From: Phoronis australis
Taxonomy: Eukaryota; Phoronida; Phoronidae
Direction: 5' to 3'
DNA length: 64,000 bases
Assembly: GCA_002633005.1 (NCBI GenBank)
Contig: NMRA01000387.1
Location: 303,681-367,680, forward strand
The notes under the pieces: model-generated
Told to the model about the DNA's origin: nothing
Seen by the model: the letters and a program-made list of their open reading frames with translations, nothing else
The model's database searches: none
Made by a program: the position numbers and the translations under genes
In this document: in pieces, positions 32,601-44,272 of the stretch
How positions within the stretch are numbered: the stretch's first letter is position 1
Layout of the letters: the number at the start of each line of letters is the position of its first letter

Positions 32601-33262
32601 CATTTTGTAGGTGGGCATTGCACGTAGGCTCAGTGAATGTGGTTTGTTTGTATTTGTGAACATGCTGTGAATAAAAAAAGGCCACTTTCTTGGCTGTAGC
32701 TGCACTCTTCTTCAAGATGGCGGCCCCCAGCTGCAATTGTGCATTGTTGGGTAGCGACCGAGAAATTGGCTGTGATTTTAGGTAGCCCTCAAACAAGCAA
32801 GAATTGCAAAAAAACTAGTTGGTTGACAGTACTTTTGGACCACATTTTCTGAATCGGTAGGAAATTTGCTTTCAGACTCTAAGTTTGGTTTTAGTCGTGC
32901 ATCGGCAGGGAAGTGGTGTTTTTCGGGTGAAAAGTGCCGATTTTGCATTTTTTTGCCCTTATTTTTCTTAGTCTAGCTTGGTTGTCAGTGGGAATGAAAT
33001 GGTCAAAAATACAAGAAAGAATAAAGTTTCTGTGCTCATCTGCTGGGCTTTTTATGTGAAATAATTGAAAACATGCCATTCTTTGCATCCTGTTTTTGAC
33101 AGAGTGAAGAAAAGGTTACAAATCAAGTGATGTGTGTTTTGCTAGGCAAAACCCAGTGAGAACTGTTCTGTGCCTCCTAAATGAAATCTTATTTTCGATA
33201 CCTTTTCGTTATATTATCTTCACCTTTCGTCCCAAAAGCGATTTTTAAGAGTATTTGACCCA

Positions 33263-33645
33263 TAGATATCACATAGACCGGGGGCGCGCCACACAGATAC
33301 ATGCAGTTCGCGTTGTCAATATGACGCCATATTGGAGAGTGCTACACAGGACAAAAATGGCGGCAAACACGGGGAGCCCTACGGCATCAGTCAGGAAATG
33401 CGGAGGCTCGCAGTGTTATGCCTGCAGCCAAAGAGTTAAGTTTTTTGGTCCTGCAATTGAGTCATGAGTTTTTTGGTTCGGCCATGGAGTTTAATGGTGT
33501 TGCAACTAGGTTTTTATGTTCTGCCACCATAGTTTAAGCGGAGCAACTATATGCGTTGTTTCCACCTCAGTCTTGGTGATTGAGACCACATATGATCAAT
33601 TGAAAAGATAATTATTGACCAGCGTATGCTGTTATCCATTGGTGA
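33263..33645 (+). repeat. 400-bp dispersed repeat, copy 2
   Basis: Direct counterpart of 24563-24968, with the same boundaries and about 35 bases less in the middle. The short frame reads KMAANTGSPTASVRKCGG then SQCYACSQRVKFFG. The two Cys pairs hint at a THAP-like or other zinc-binding start, but the frame is too short to prove it. Confidence 0.55.
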
Positions 33646-33673
33646 TGCTGCTTGCTAATTATGCTTAAGTAAA

Positions 33674-33734
33674 TATTTAGTATTTTAATACTAAATACAT
33701 ATGATTGTCATTAAAATGACAATCATATGTATTT
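33674..33734. repeat. Two overlapping AT-rich palindromes
   Basis: The palindrome at 33693-33734 has perfect 20-base arms (AAATACATATGATTGTCATT) around AA. The palindrome at 33674-33697 has perfect 11-base arms around TT and shares its right arm with the first. Such adjacent hairpins may be termini of a lost foldback element. Confidence 0.8.
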
Positions 33735-34624
33735 TTACTTGTACTGAAAAATAACATCCCCGAATTTACTCGCCACCAGGGCATCGAAATCAGTGCATTT
33801 AAGTGAATAGTGTATTCTCTATTGAAATATATACTGCTTTAAGAACTTATTTCTTAATACATATACTAAAATCCGATGTTTTATGTTGTATCAAAGCAAA
33901 TAAATCCCTGAAAAATATGTACATATGTTGAAGTTGATATTGGATTTTTTTAGATTTGCACTGCTTGCTTACGAGCTCTCTGTTTTGTGACGAAACTTGC
34001 GCGAAAAGTAAAGTGCATAGTAACCAAAATATCAAACCCGCACGACTGAATTGCGCATCCAATCTTTACCCAAAATCCACAATTTCCCACTCATAACCGA
34101 ATGGAAATATACCCAACCGAGCCGATATAGCATTAATTATGACCCCGTGAAAAATGACCCCGGTTAGTTTTTTCACAGGTGAAGAATTTTTAACCCATGA
34201 AAAAACGACCGTGATTCGTTTGTATATGTAGTTAGTGGTCGTTGAATTTTTTGGAATGTTACGCGTACTTTTGTTTATTATGTTAAAATAGCATTGTTGT
34301 TTAGTTCCTGTTATGTTGGGCGGTCAAACCTAGGAACCAATATGAGTCGAATCAATTTTTTTTCGTTTCGATTTTTTTTTCGTTTTGAAAAAATACTTTG
34401 CTATCATCGAAAAGGTAGTGCATTCTACTCAGTAAAAATCGAAAAAGTATCAAAATCAGGGCAAGCAGAGTAAAATTATTTCAATTTTTGTGGCGAAATT
34501 TATGTCACTTTATTTGGATCGCGTCGCCCATATTGGAGGACAGTGGGATAAGTTACGAGTTTAAAACTTTGTGTAAAGCTCGCTCTCCCTTGGGTGGGCG
34601 GATGCATCCTTCTGCTGCATCTGT

Positions 34625-35299
34625 GGCAGATTGTCACCCACCTTTACAGTGCAACATGTTATGTAACTTTTGTAATTACTGATATCTGTAGTAGTTTAGT
34701 TTGTTATAATATATATGACCTTTTATCTCAACTACACGTGTTGTTTCACTGTAAACTAGCTTCGGTATCGCTTCGCAGTTAGCGCATATAAAAATTATTT
34801 AAGTATTAAATTATGTTATGTAAGCTATACTGCCTCCTCCTCATAATCATATTGTTTGGATTCTCAGGTCAGTGACCCTCTTTGTTTTACGATTATTGGT
34901 TCAATTGTACCACGTGATCTCTTTGTCTTGTCGCAACACTGGGCCATCGTCCACAATTCTCTCCAACTTTCATTTTTCACTCAGTTTCTCTTTCCCTCCC
35001 TCCCTCAAACCAATTTTCATTCTTTCCCTGTTATCCTCAAATTTCACATGTCGCTGACCTGGTGTTGCTGTTATTCTTCCGCATATTGTTTCTTAACTTA
35101 CTATTCACCACTTGCGTATACCTTCATTGGAGGCAGATTGTCACCCACCTTTACAGTGCAACATGTTATATAACTTTTGTAATTACTGATATCTGTAGTA
35201 GTTTAGTTTGTCATAATATATATGACCTTTTATCTTAACTACACGTGTTGTTTCACTGTAAACTAGATTCGGTATCGCTTCGCAGTTAGCGCATATAAA
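34625..35299 (+). mobile_element. TRIM-like element: 168-bp direct repeats flanking 339 bp
   Basis: 34625-34792 and 35132-35299 are both 168 bp with about four substitutions. Each starts GGCAGATTGTCACCCACC and ends CGCAGTTAGCGCATATAAA. The interior has no coding potential. The layout fits a terminal-repeat retrotransposon in miniature, or a partial tandem duplication. Clear TG..CA ends were not seen. Confidence 0.5.
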
Positions 35300-35696
35300 T
35301 TGTTTTCGCCAACAATTTACGGTGAAATTTAATTAGACATTTATTTACTTACTATTCTGCACGAGTCATCAGTTTTCACCAAATTTCATCTTAATTTGAG
35401 AAATAAGCTATGTTGTATTGTGAAGCTTCAAGCCTCCAATTCTTGTTCCTTGCAACTTCATATTTTTTATATCTTGCTTGTCAAATTCTGGTGTGAGGAA
35501 ACACTATTCGGTCACCATGGTAATAGTTACATGTTTGTGTCCACTTTCATATCATGGAAACTTGTGCTGTTGGATAGTGTTTGTAATGCTTAAATGTATT
35601 GTGCATTTTAAGTTACTTATTATGGTAAAAGGTTGAATAATTTTGGCTTAATGAAAAAAATGATAACATTTTGTATTGGACTTGTCATACTTATGA

Positions 35697-35935
35697 GCTC
35701 GAACGAGCCCACTATTTGGAAAAATGGAAAAAGGTCTGCCTCAGTCAGAGAAGCACGAACTCCGAAAAAGGTAGAAAATGAGACAAAAGTCCACTAGAAG
35801 ACGGGAAGTACCAAACTTTAGCCTCTGTAATTCATAGCTCTGAACATACCCAGTGAATCTTATAGTAAAAGGTAGACATCCCCAAAAATTCCACCCCCTT
35901 CCCCCCATTTTTTTAGGCTTGGTGCGCTCATGCAA
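35697..35935 (-). mobile_element. Short interspersed element, inverse copy of 57953-58210
   Basis: GAGCTCGAACGAGCCC.. to ..TTTTTTTAGGCTTGGTGCGC is the reverse complement of the element at 57953-58210 (GCGCACCCAGCCTAAAATAT .. GGGGAGCTCGTTCGAGCCCC). A related end occurs at 48650-48690. Non-coding; length about 240-260 bp. Confidence 0.55.
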
Positions 35936-38900
35936 AGTTTGGGCAAATCTCTGTTGAAAGCCAACAACTTAGCACAGTTCGCCAGCAGACCCCAAGTTCT
36001 AAACAAACCTCGTTTGAGCGTGCGCTGTGGCCAGGGACCAGGTAGGCCTAAGGGTAGCCTTGGCGCAAAGCTGCATAGGCCTACTAACAACTGACCTGCA
36101 TTTTGACGATACTGGTAGCTGGCACTGAGGCTAGCTAGGGGTCCAGCGGCAGTGTGAACCAGCCCGTAATTTTATGCAAGTGTCTGAAACTATATGGCAT
36201 TTATGATTTGAACATTTTACTTCGACAAAACAGCTTGCAACCGCATGCCTTTACCGTTCGCTAGTGTCTGGTCTCGATCCGCACCGGGTCCGATAGGCTG
36301 CGGTCCCTAGTCCGGCAAAATAATTTCTGTCAAAATTTAGTCACCACATTTCTAAAGCAAATTCGATAAAATTGTCCGTATTTTGATTTTATTACAATTA
36401 AGGCGCGCTGTCGCTTATTTTATCCCCGTTTCCAGGCTGGTAACAGGCACTGCTCCAGTCGCACTGACGGCGTTTTCTTAGCCTGGGTTCCTGAATGAAT
36501 TATACTTCTGGTGTCGTGTCCAATGGCGGCACTGAACAGTTAGACTGCGGCCGCGGCCAATTTGCACTCCCAAAATTACTTGGGTATTACTTGGGTGCAG
36601 AACCAGCGTCGTCACACTCGGGGCAGACCCATAGATGCTCGGCTTTCCACGTCATCAAGTCAGACAAGTTCCTTTGACTAACCACTCCAACCAACTGCTG
36701 ATTGCACAGTCGTGCCTCCAATATTGCATCTTGTCCAAAAATGCATCCAGGTTGTGGTTTGCGCATGTGTTCGTTTTCATTTCTCTGGCTTCCGGTTCTA
36801 CGCAATTTTGCATCCAAGTTGTCCGTTGGTTATTCGACTTTTTATAACAGTATCATTTGTTCCCCGTATATTGTTTATTTTGGAAAAACGAGATAAAGGG
36901 CAATGTCATTGATGTGTGTGAGTACCTTTCAACGAGTGTTGAGCTTCATTTACTGATTTTTAAATGTAAGAGATTTTGTTGGCTGGCACTGGCAGGGAAG
37001 CCTATATGAGCTCATCCGCGGGTTCTGATCGTCTCTAAAAGACTGTAATACACTATATACTGCAAGGTATGACACTTGGGACTACGAATTACGCGGGTTC
37101 TTCACTTTAGCCGTGAGCTTAGACCCTGACCACCGTCTCTAACTGACAAGAGACGGTGTACCTCCTGAGCATCTTACGACAGACTGACTAAAGGCAAAGC
37201 ATCAAAGTGACGTTGTTGTAAAAACCTTTCAAGGTTTTTGCTCATAGTGGGAAACCTTAGCCACTTTCGTCTGCTTCATCAGATAGGCGGCCGCAATATT
37301 GTGCAATAACACACCTGTCCAATAATGCATCCACAGCCACTTCCAGCTGCTTTATCATATGGACGAATGTAATATTGTGCAATAACACACCTGTCCAATA
37401 GAATTGGACGGATGCACATACCCAAAACTCATCCATTTATTATTGGTTTTCATTTTACACGACACAGGCTTCACCTGTTTGTACAATGATGTTGAACGTC
37501 CAACAAACGCAGTTTTCTGCCTCCAATCACCTAGTTTACTACTACTAATAAATGATAATAGGTACTGAACACAACAGTTCAGTTCTAACTTTGATAGTAA
37601 TATTGAAGTTCAGGGTTAACAAATTTCATCTGAAAAAAGGATGAGAGGTGATATGTCTAACTGTAGTTCAACTTCAATTTAAACATTTTATTTTCAGATT
37701 GCAGAGACCTCAAGTGCAATGCACAAAAGATATCGAAAATGTAGACACTGGGTGCTGTGGTGCTGACGGGGTTGGTAAATGCCAAGTGTCCAACTAAGTG
37801 CATGGTCTATAGCTGTTTGGAAAGTGATGGGGTGCAATTTTCTTTTTGGTTGATTTTTTCAAAAACAACATATATGACATTTTCAACAAAGGCATTTCTT
37901 AATCGTTAACCTTACGTGTTGGCAAGTCATTGTGTGTGGATGCGTTTGTAATAAAAAAAAAGATAGTCAGCTTTGCTACTGATGCGGGCGTGCGCTTTTC
38001 TTGTTCCTGTATGAACATCGATAAGAAAACACTGAAATATTCGCCTGTTGTCTGCTAAAATAGTGCGGCGATGCGGCTTTTACTATTTTGCATTAACAGA
38101 GAAGCGCAAGGTTCAAAATGATGCAGGCGTGGACCACAACCATTTTTTTAAGTTTTCTGGGTATCTTTAAGTCATGCAGAGAGCGCAGACCAGAACCAAT
38201 ATAATTTGCGACGTTTTACTGTTAAGTTCTTGAAAAGACCTAGATGCCACGAATTGCCTTAACACGAAATTGCAATCACTCTGATAGGAAATTTAACAAT
38301 GTCAATCTGAAATAATCCGACTTGGAGATTTTAGGAATCAGAGTTTCATTTCTTGTAATGAATGACTTGAGCAGAAGTTACGAATTAGCTAGTACATTTC
38401 TTCTCAAAGTGAAAACTGTTACTACGTTATCATTTTAAGGTCCCTGAAAAAGACTGAAAACAGCAACAAGACGATTGCTTACGTTTCATAAGTTACCAAT
38501 ACCAAGAAATTTTCGGATTTCGACATTGGAACCTATATAGTTGTTTCGTTGACTACTACGAAAAAGTCGCAAACCCATACAAACGTGAAGTTGTAATAAA
38601 CACCCTACTTAAGTCGTACTAAATATCCAATTTTGGAAGCAGTCGTTATTTTTCATATGTCCTGTTTTGCAGAAAATGAACACTTATTTCCTAAAAGCTA
38701 CAACAACTGCCTGGGGCAAGTATCCCGCAAAAAAGGCAACTGAAGAGAATGAGACGAGAACATTCTGCGATAAATATATCTTCTTCAAATAATAATTACA
38801 AAGGAATGAACACATTATGTACTAGTGACATCAGAAAATGTTGAAAATTGTTGATTAGTACAAAAACATGTTCTTTAATGTGGTACAAAACTTGTTCTTA

Positions 38901-40272
38901 ACATTAATTGCAAGTCAGGAAGCAACAACTTTCAATAAAAAAATACAAGGGCGATTGGATAGCCTCCTCGGATAACAAATGCTAGTATATTCGGAAACAA
39001 AATAAATTCGAAACCGACTTGAAAATGTACAATTTGGGTACATCCACGATAATAATAATACCAGGATGTTGGAGATTAGACAGGATGATTTGAACCAATT
39101 ATCTATTGTTAACTACACACCTACTACATCAACAGGCTTTTGGAGATTAGACAGGATGATTTGAACAGATTATCTGCTGTTAACTACAGGCTTAATACCT
39201 CACCTCAATAGACAGGATGTATCTTAGACCAGATGTGTCCTCAGCATGACACATAATTAAAACAGAGGCAAAGGGATGTTACCTTATGGTGTCTTTTAAG
39301 AAGCCACATAAAAACATTTATGGTATCATTGTTTACTACAAAGACAATATGATGCCCAAGACAGACTAAGCCCCCAGATTGCAAGAAATTGCAAAATTAA
39401 ATAATTTTTATTCAAAGCTACTAGTAGACACATTCATAACTAAATTATGTACAAATTAAAACTGCAAACTTGAGCAGTGCTCAACATGACCATCAAATAT
39501 ACATAAAACAAAACTCAAGCCCAGGTCAATCAAAGCACATAAAAGTGGTTTAATTTTATGCAAGAATTTTAAACTTGTAGGTTAACCCTGACGTAAAGGC
39601 TGCTGCAAATTGAATACTATGATTACATGAACACGTTGTGGAGAAATGATTTGTTGAACTTCCAATCAATTAGAACCCAAGCCAACTACCAAGCCAACAC
39701 ATACCCTGTGTTATTACGTAACATAGCTGATTAAAATCATTTTCACTGACTAAATAGCAGGTAATATCGAGTCATTTTACATAAATTTGTGATTGATTTA
39801 ATCAATGCATTGCCAAATTTTCGAAACACTTATGAAATTTGTTTTGAGTACGAGTTGACTTGGGTACGTGTTTACTTGAATTCGAAGCAACCTGTTTCAT
39901 AATTTGATCGGCAGCTTTCAAGTCCGTTTGCACCTAAGCCAAGTCGACTACCATTCAACCTATTAGTATTTTTTTCAATAATACCAATCGAATTAGCGGA
40001 ACCTTTCGATTACGATCTAGCAAAACAACATAAAAACTGAAAGTGATTTCCGAGTTTGCAAAGGACTGGCTGACTGTGTCATTACTTGAGACCATGCTCG
40101 GACATAAACAGCGATACAATGGAACATAGCCTGGTTATCTCTTCCTGACGTATATCTAGGGCACTTTGTACTTCGTATACATGTATCCAAAGTAAACTCG
40201 TACTCTTACTCGTACAGACTACACTATCGATTGTTGTTTCACGTCGCTTTGCGCAACTTGCGATGTACAGAT
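35936..40272. other. Intergenic region without supported genes
   Basis: No exon could be supported on either strand. Small structures are present: GCGGCCGCGGCC repeat at 36525-36578, hairpin CACCGTCTC..GAGACGGTG at 37131-37158, duplicated AATATTGTGCAATAACACAC near 37293 and 37371, and duplicated GGAGATTAGACAGGATGATT near 39068 and 39141. Otherwise AT-rich. Confidence 0.6.
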
Positions 40273-41181
40273 CAGTGGCGGATCTGGGATATTACAAGGG
40301 GGTCCAACATTTTGTCCGTAAACATTTGCTCAAAGCACAATTGTAGATGCGCATAGCACCGAATGGGGGGAGGTTGGGTTTGCCCCCCTCCCACCCAGGA
40401 AATGTTTGTTTTTCCTCTAAAAATCAAGCATTTTCCTTGATTCCCGAAGTATTATCCAAGAAAAAAAGGCAAAAAAAAAACACGGAGAAAGTGTCAAACA
40501 GGGAAAACTCGCTGGTTCCCTGCGTGCCGCTAGGTGGGGGCGGTAGCCGCACCAGCACGCAGGTATCACTTATTTTCCTCGGTAATTTTTTGATTGGCTA
40601 GTCGAATTCTCAACAGGCAGCGCTTTACGCAAACAAACTGGCATGACTGATGGACTGAAGTGTAAATGTGGTCTGTTGTACAGACAAATCGGTGCTTAAA
40701 ATTTATGTTCAGGAAATGTGAAGCCTAGAAATTGTGATTGCGCCTTTTCGGAATGCATCTTTCTACTGTCGATGACTTTTGTTTACGATAGTGTCATGTA
40801 TTCACCCAGTATGAATAACACACTGGTTAAATCGGCCAGATGTGCCTTTATTGTACACGTACATGTATGTGCTTGAAGCACGCGGCTATTAAACATCAGT
40901 ACAGATACGAAATAGTTGCTGCGACGCCACTTGCATGACAAGGCTAAAAATCATTCACATTCTGCCATTTTTTCACCCGGTGTTGTAACGCTAATCAATG
41001 ACTGCCGAGGTTACATCGACCAATGCTAAAGCGCGTGCCACTGCGTGATACCTGCGTGCCGGCTGGGCTAAGCACGCAGGGAACCAGCGAGACAAGAAAA
41101 GCTTCAAGTATCACAGACTCGAACTCACAACCTGGTGGATAAAGCGCGCCTGCTTTACTACTGCATCACCACGATTTAACC
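40273..41181 (-). mobile_element. tRNA-derived SINE, minus strand, split by a MITE
   Basis: The minus strand starts with a tRNA-like head (41181-41095) holding a B-box-like GTTCGAGTC. The body and tail (40505-40273) end in the GATCCGCCACTG word. The same order, uninterrupted, occurs on the plus strand at 49649-49971. The 584-bp MITE at 40508-41091 separates head from body, so the SINE is the older insertion. Confidence 0.75.
40508..41091. mobile_element. 584-bp MITE with long terminal inverted repeats
   Basis: Begins CTCGCTGGTTCCCTGCGTGC and ends GCACGCAGGGAACCAGCGAG. A second inverted block lies inside (CCAGCACGCAGGTATCA against TGATACCTGCGTGCCGG). The flanks ACAGGGAAAA and ACAAGAAAA suggest a 9-10 bp target duplication, a length typical of Mutator-like elements. 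The interior is non-coding. A second full copy lies at 57074-57657. Confidence 0.8.
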
Positions 41182-41188
41182 CCTAACT

Positions 41189-41189
41189 N
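41189..41189. other. Single N at the start of block B (contig join)
   Basis: Similarity of block B to block A starts about 20 bases after this N. The 3' exons of the minus-strand gene seen in A at 20800-21330 are missing in B, so a contig edge or missing sequence is likely here. Confidence 0.7.
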
Positions 41190-41426
41190 AAACCCGCCTA
41201 TGGATAAAGAACTGAATGGATAAATAAGTAAAAACAAAACACCACGGGTTTTAGAATTCAAAATGACAAACATGGAAAGAGATTTCTTTTCCTGTACAAT
41301 TATAATGTAGAGAATTCGTCGCTCAAGCGTCTGGTAGGTGTCCAAAGCTGTAGTCATTTCCAGAAAGTCACAGAATATACATGATTTGTTTAAAGGGATA
41401 AACAGCACTTCAACTTCACCAAACAT
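41190..41426 (-). CDS. Partial exon paralogous to the block-A membrane-segment exon
   Basis: The minus-strand frame keeps MFGEVEVLFIPLNKSCIFCD and MFVILNSKTRGV, as in 21180-21517. Between them the frame differs by one base relative to A, and it ends at the N at 41189, before the membrane segment. Unknown protein. Confidence 0.4.
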
Positions 41427-41787
41427 CTAAGCCCACATTTGGGATGTGCATTTTCAAAATGTACAAAATCTCATATCGTTAACGTTGCTCAAGCCACTGA
41501 TCAGTTTTGATCAGCTGTTCTCCACTGTCCCGTTAGAATCTCAATGCAATGCGTATTATTTGAAATAAAAGTCATGCTTGCTTCCCAATTTCAATGCGTC
41601 TATTGGCACGAGTCTTGCAATAACGGCTCGTCAGTGAAAGTTTTTATGGGTCAATATTCAGGGAGCGTGCTCCTAAAATTATTTCCGCGACGGCAATCAA
41701 AAATTTACAAATCAACATGCTAAAAATTTTGATTTTAAGTAATTGACGGCTCAAAGCTCTCCAAAGAGACAGTTCAATATTTCTCAC

Positions 41788-42868
41788 CTGTTAAATTTAC
41801 ACGATGTCGACCGCAACACAATTCTTGCAGAGACCCAGCAGTCATTATAGTGACGTCCACCAAGGTAAGGACCACGTTTCAAAAATTTTGTGTTTGTTTG
41901 GCAATTGTTGCAGAACGAAATTTTGAATCGGACCTTGCCACGTTGATTGACGTCAAGTTTTTCAGTGTCGTCTCCATCTATGTCGTCGTCATCCACAGCA
42001 TTTTCCACGTTCCTCTCATAATCCTGTATGTCGTCGTCGTCGTCATCGTCATCGACAGCGTGTTCGGCGTCTCTTGGTACCTCCTCCACTGCATTGCCGT
42101 CGTCTTCTTGTAATGCAATGATCGGTTGACCTTCAGCGTCGACTGCGCACATGTGAACAACGAGCAGCAGACTTAAGGCGAAAAACATCGCCAACTGGAA
42201 ATATACCGGGAATTTATGACTGTAAGCCGCAGGGCATATATTCGGAATATTGCATATTCTTACCTTTCTAGGTCACATGTAAGCAAGGAGTTTACTATAG
42301 TACCGGTACTGTATGTAGTATTGTACTACACTCCTTGATATAAGCTCGAACTTAATTTCGGAAACAGGCGGCCTATAAACGAATAATGTGTGAACCACCA
42401 TCGACATAATTATGAGAACCACTATGAATAGTTATTTGAGAGTTGGTAGTAAAATGCTACATGGAAAGCCCTGCACAATCCGTATGAAAATTTAACTGAG
42501 GCTCATATGTAGATTTCCGAGTTAACGCCCAATGGATGTACATTCGGGGATTGTTTGGTTGAAATTCCTAGTAGGAATGTTCAAAGTATGACCCCATGCG
42601 CTTTCTGAGCTACACAAATCTGGAACTTAGATAGTCTAAGATAAAACAAGTTTGAGACGGTTCAACACGCTAGATTATCACTTACGAGCACCACCTGGAC
42701 ATAATGTAATGGATGAAGGCTACTGATAACTATTGCTCCAAATACAAAATGAAAACAAAATTCATTAATAAAATACGCATGTGTAGCTACAAATGAAGAC
42801 ACACATTTGGTTGGTGTTCTGAAAATGAAGAAGCCTCAGTTAGAGCACACTTCTGTTACCTGCTTCAT
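41788..42868 (-). CDS. Acidic CxxC secreted/membrane protein, copy B
   Basis: Three minus-strand exons join in phase 0: 42868-42860 (ATGAAGCAG, coding MKQ), the 9-base microexon 42694-42686 (GTGGTGCTC, VVL) and 42194-41788. Together they make a textbook signal peptide, MKQVVLLAMFFALSLLLVVH, cut near CAVDA/EG. The mature part has DDDDDDDD and DDDDIDGDD acidic runs, then a beta-like strand KVRFKISF followed by CNNC, a KR pair, and two further Cys (NDCW, TSCKF). The donor AACAG|GTGAGA ends the exon in phase 2, so at least one more exon follows. No family is recognised. Confidence 0.6.
42686..42694 (-). CDS. 9-nt microexon of the acidic protein gene, copy B
   Basis: TCCAG|GTGGTGCTC|GTAAGT on the minus strand. 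Phase 0 on both sides, coding VVL inside the hydrophobic core of the signal peptide. Its placement, length and splice sites are conserved in both tandem copies in block A. Confidence 0.6.
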
Positions 42869-43642
42869 GGCGAGTTTTCTAAATCTCCGAGTGTCAAGAC
42901 GTAAGGCGTGAACTAAAGGGAGACGCTAGTCATTGATTACTACTTCAGTTTAGATCTTTTTGTGAACGAAAATAGGGTCATAAATAATTGTCAATGTCTA
43001 GATGTTGACACTTTCCCACTCGCACGCAGCCAAGTGTGAAAACGAAAAATATGTTTTATTCAGTTGAGATTTCTTTATTCTTTACATGACTTTGTTTTGA
43101 CACAGAAAATCACGGACCATGTCCTGTGACCATGTCACACACACAAAATGTCACTACTATAGTAGTCAGCAATGGCCTTCTCAGCAGGAACGCACCTACC
43201 AATTTTCATTATGATACCTCGAGCTTCATGTCAGAGAAAAAGGCGAACGCCAAAAACAAATCCGTAAATAACGAAAAAATGTCAGGTGCTTGCAGAGAAT
43301 ACGTTAAATCCGTCATCTTTTAAACAGATAACGGTTTGCTAAATTTCACGAAAATCCGTCGGATGACTCCGAAGATACATAGGCAAACGCAAAGTACTGC
43401 TCAGCTCAGTGACCACTTTACTTTATGGATGATACCCGAGCTGTATGTTGGCACTTGCTGTCTTTTGTAAATATGGTCCTGGTGATGTCTAATGAATAGA
43501 CAAAACGTTGATTGAACATGAAGTTTCTTATTTGTGCCGCGATCGTCCGGTTTTTAATCTTATTGTGGCCAAAAACTGATTTAGCTCATAGTAAAATTTA
43601 TGATCGACCCATGTCTCTAATAATGTATAAATGATACGTGCG

Positions 43643-44272
43643 TCACAAGCTCGTTACCAGAGATGAAAAGGAGACCGAGGTTGGCGATATAAGGTCATTT
43701 ATTGTGATGAAGACTGTTACAAGTAATAGATTGAGAATACAAAATAATAAAAATAAAAAGCGATAATCTTTGGTAAGATGGGTAATGAAAAGCGCAGCAT
43801 GAGATGTTGTAAGATAGCCCATGCCCATTTGCAGGGATACATGAAATGAGAGGGAGGAAATTGAAAAATGTGTAGGACACTTACATATAATGTCAGCTGG
43901 ATACCAAACCCGAACTGCGGCTGCCAAGCCAGAGGGGAGAGTGATGTGGAGGTCGGTTGTACACAGTGGCCAGTGGCCCAAGAGCTTTTGGGAACTGAGG
44001 ATTGCAGAAAACTTACTGCCATGTACGGCAGTGGCGTCAGTGTATGATGTCGAGGATGAAACCCACTTGTCGAAGAGGAGAAAGGATTTACCGTTGAAGT
44101 GGTTGAAATAATTCACGTTGATACAAAATACTTGAAACCTAATCTGATTATAAGGGTACAAGCTGTATATAATAGCAAAAGACGCGAAACAAATGTACAG
44201 AACACATACGCCAACGCCATTACTTTCTGACCGATGCGAATTGAATGGAAAGAGCAATGCTTGAGATATCAG
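43643..44272 (-). CDS. Uncharacterised multi-pass membrane protein, copy B
   Basis: Minus strand. A possible first exon is just ATG|GTAAGT at 44509-44507. The main exon begins at 44272 after TATTTTTCAG and is open to 43643. It codes LLFPFNSHRSE, a membrane helix (GVCVLYICFASFAIIYSLYP), VFCINVNYFNHFNGKSFLLF, LGHWPLCTTDLHIT, and later LFLLFCILNLLLVTVFITIN. A GTAAGT at 43884 and an acceptor near 43712 may remove the stretch between. The helix followed by GKxxLLF faintly recalls tetraspan TMEM179/claudin-like proteins; I do not rely on that. Confidence 0.45.
   Translation of the reverse strand: MISQALLFPFNSHRSESNGVGVCVLYICFASFAIIYSLYPYNQIRFQVFCINVNYFNHFNGKSFLLFDKWVSSSTSYTDATAVHGSKFSAILSSQKLLGHWPLCTTDLHITLPSGLAAAVRVWYPADIICKCPTHFSISSLSFHVSLQMGMGYLTTSHAALFITHLTKDYRFLFLLFCILNLLLVTVFITINDLISPTSVSFSSLVTSL

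Noticed and set aside
41850-42113. Plus-strand hydrophobic frame opposite the acidic protein exon
   Set aside because: GTC/GTT-rich codons are simply the complement of the GAC/GAT aspartate run.
43890-44111. Plus-strand frame MSAGYQTRTAAAKPEGRVMW opposite the minus-strand membrane protein
   Set aside because: It is a mirror of the conserved minus-strand exon; no start or splice context, and the minus strand has the membrane helices.
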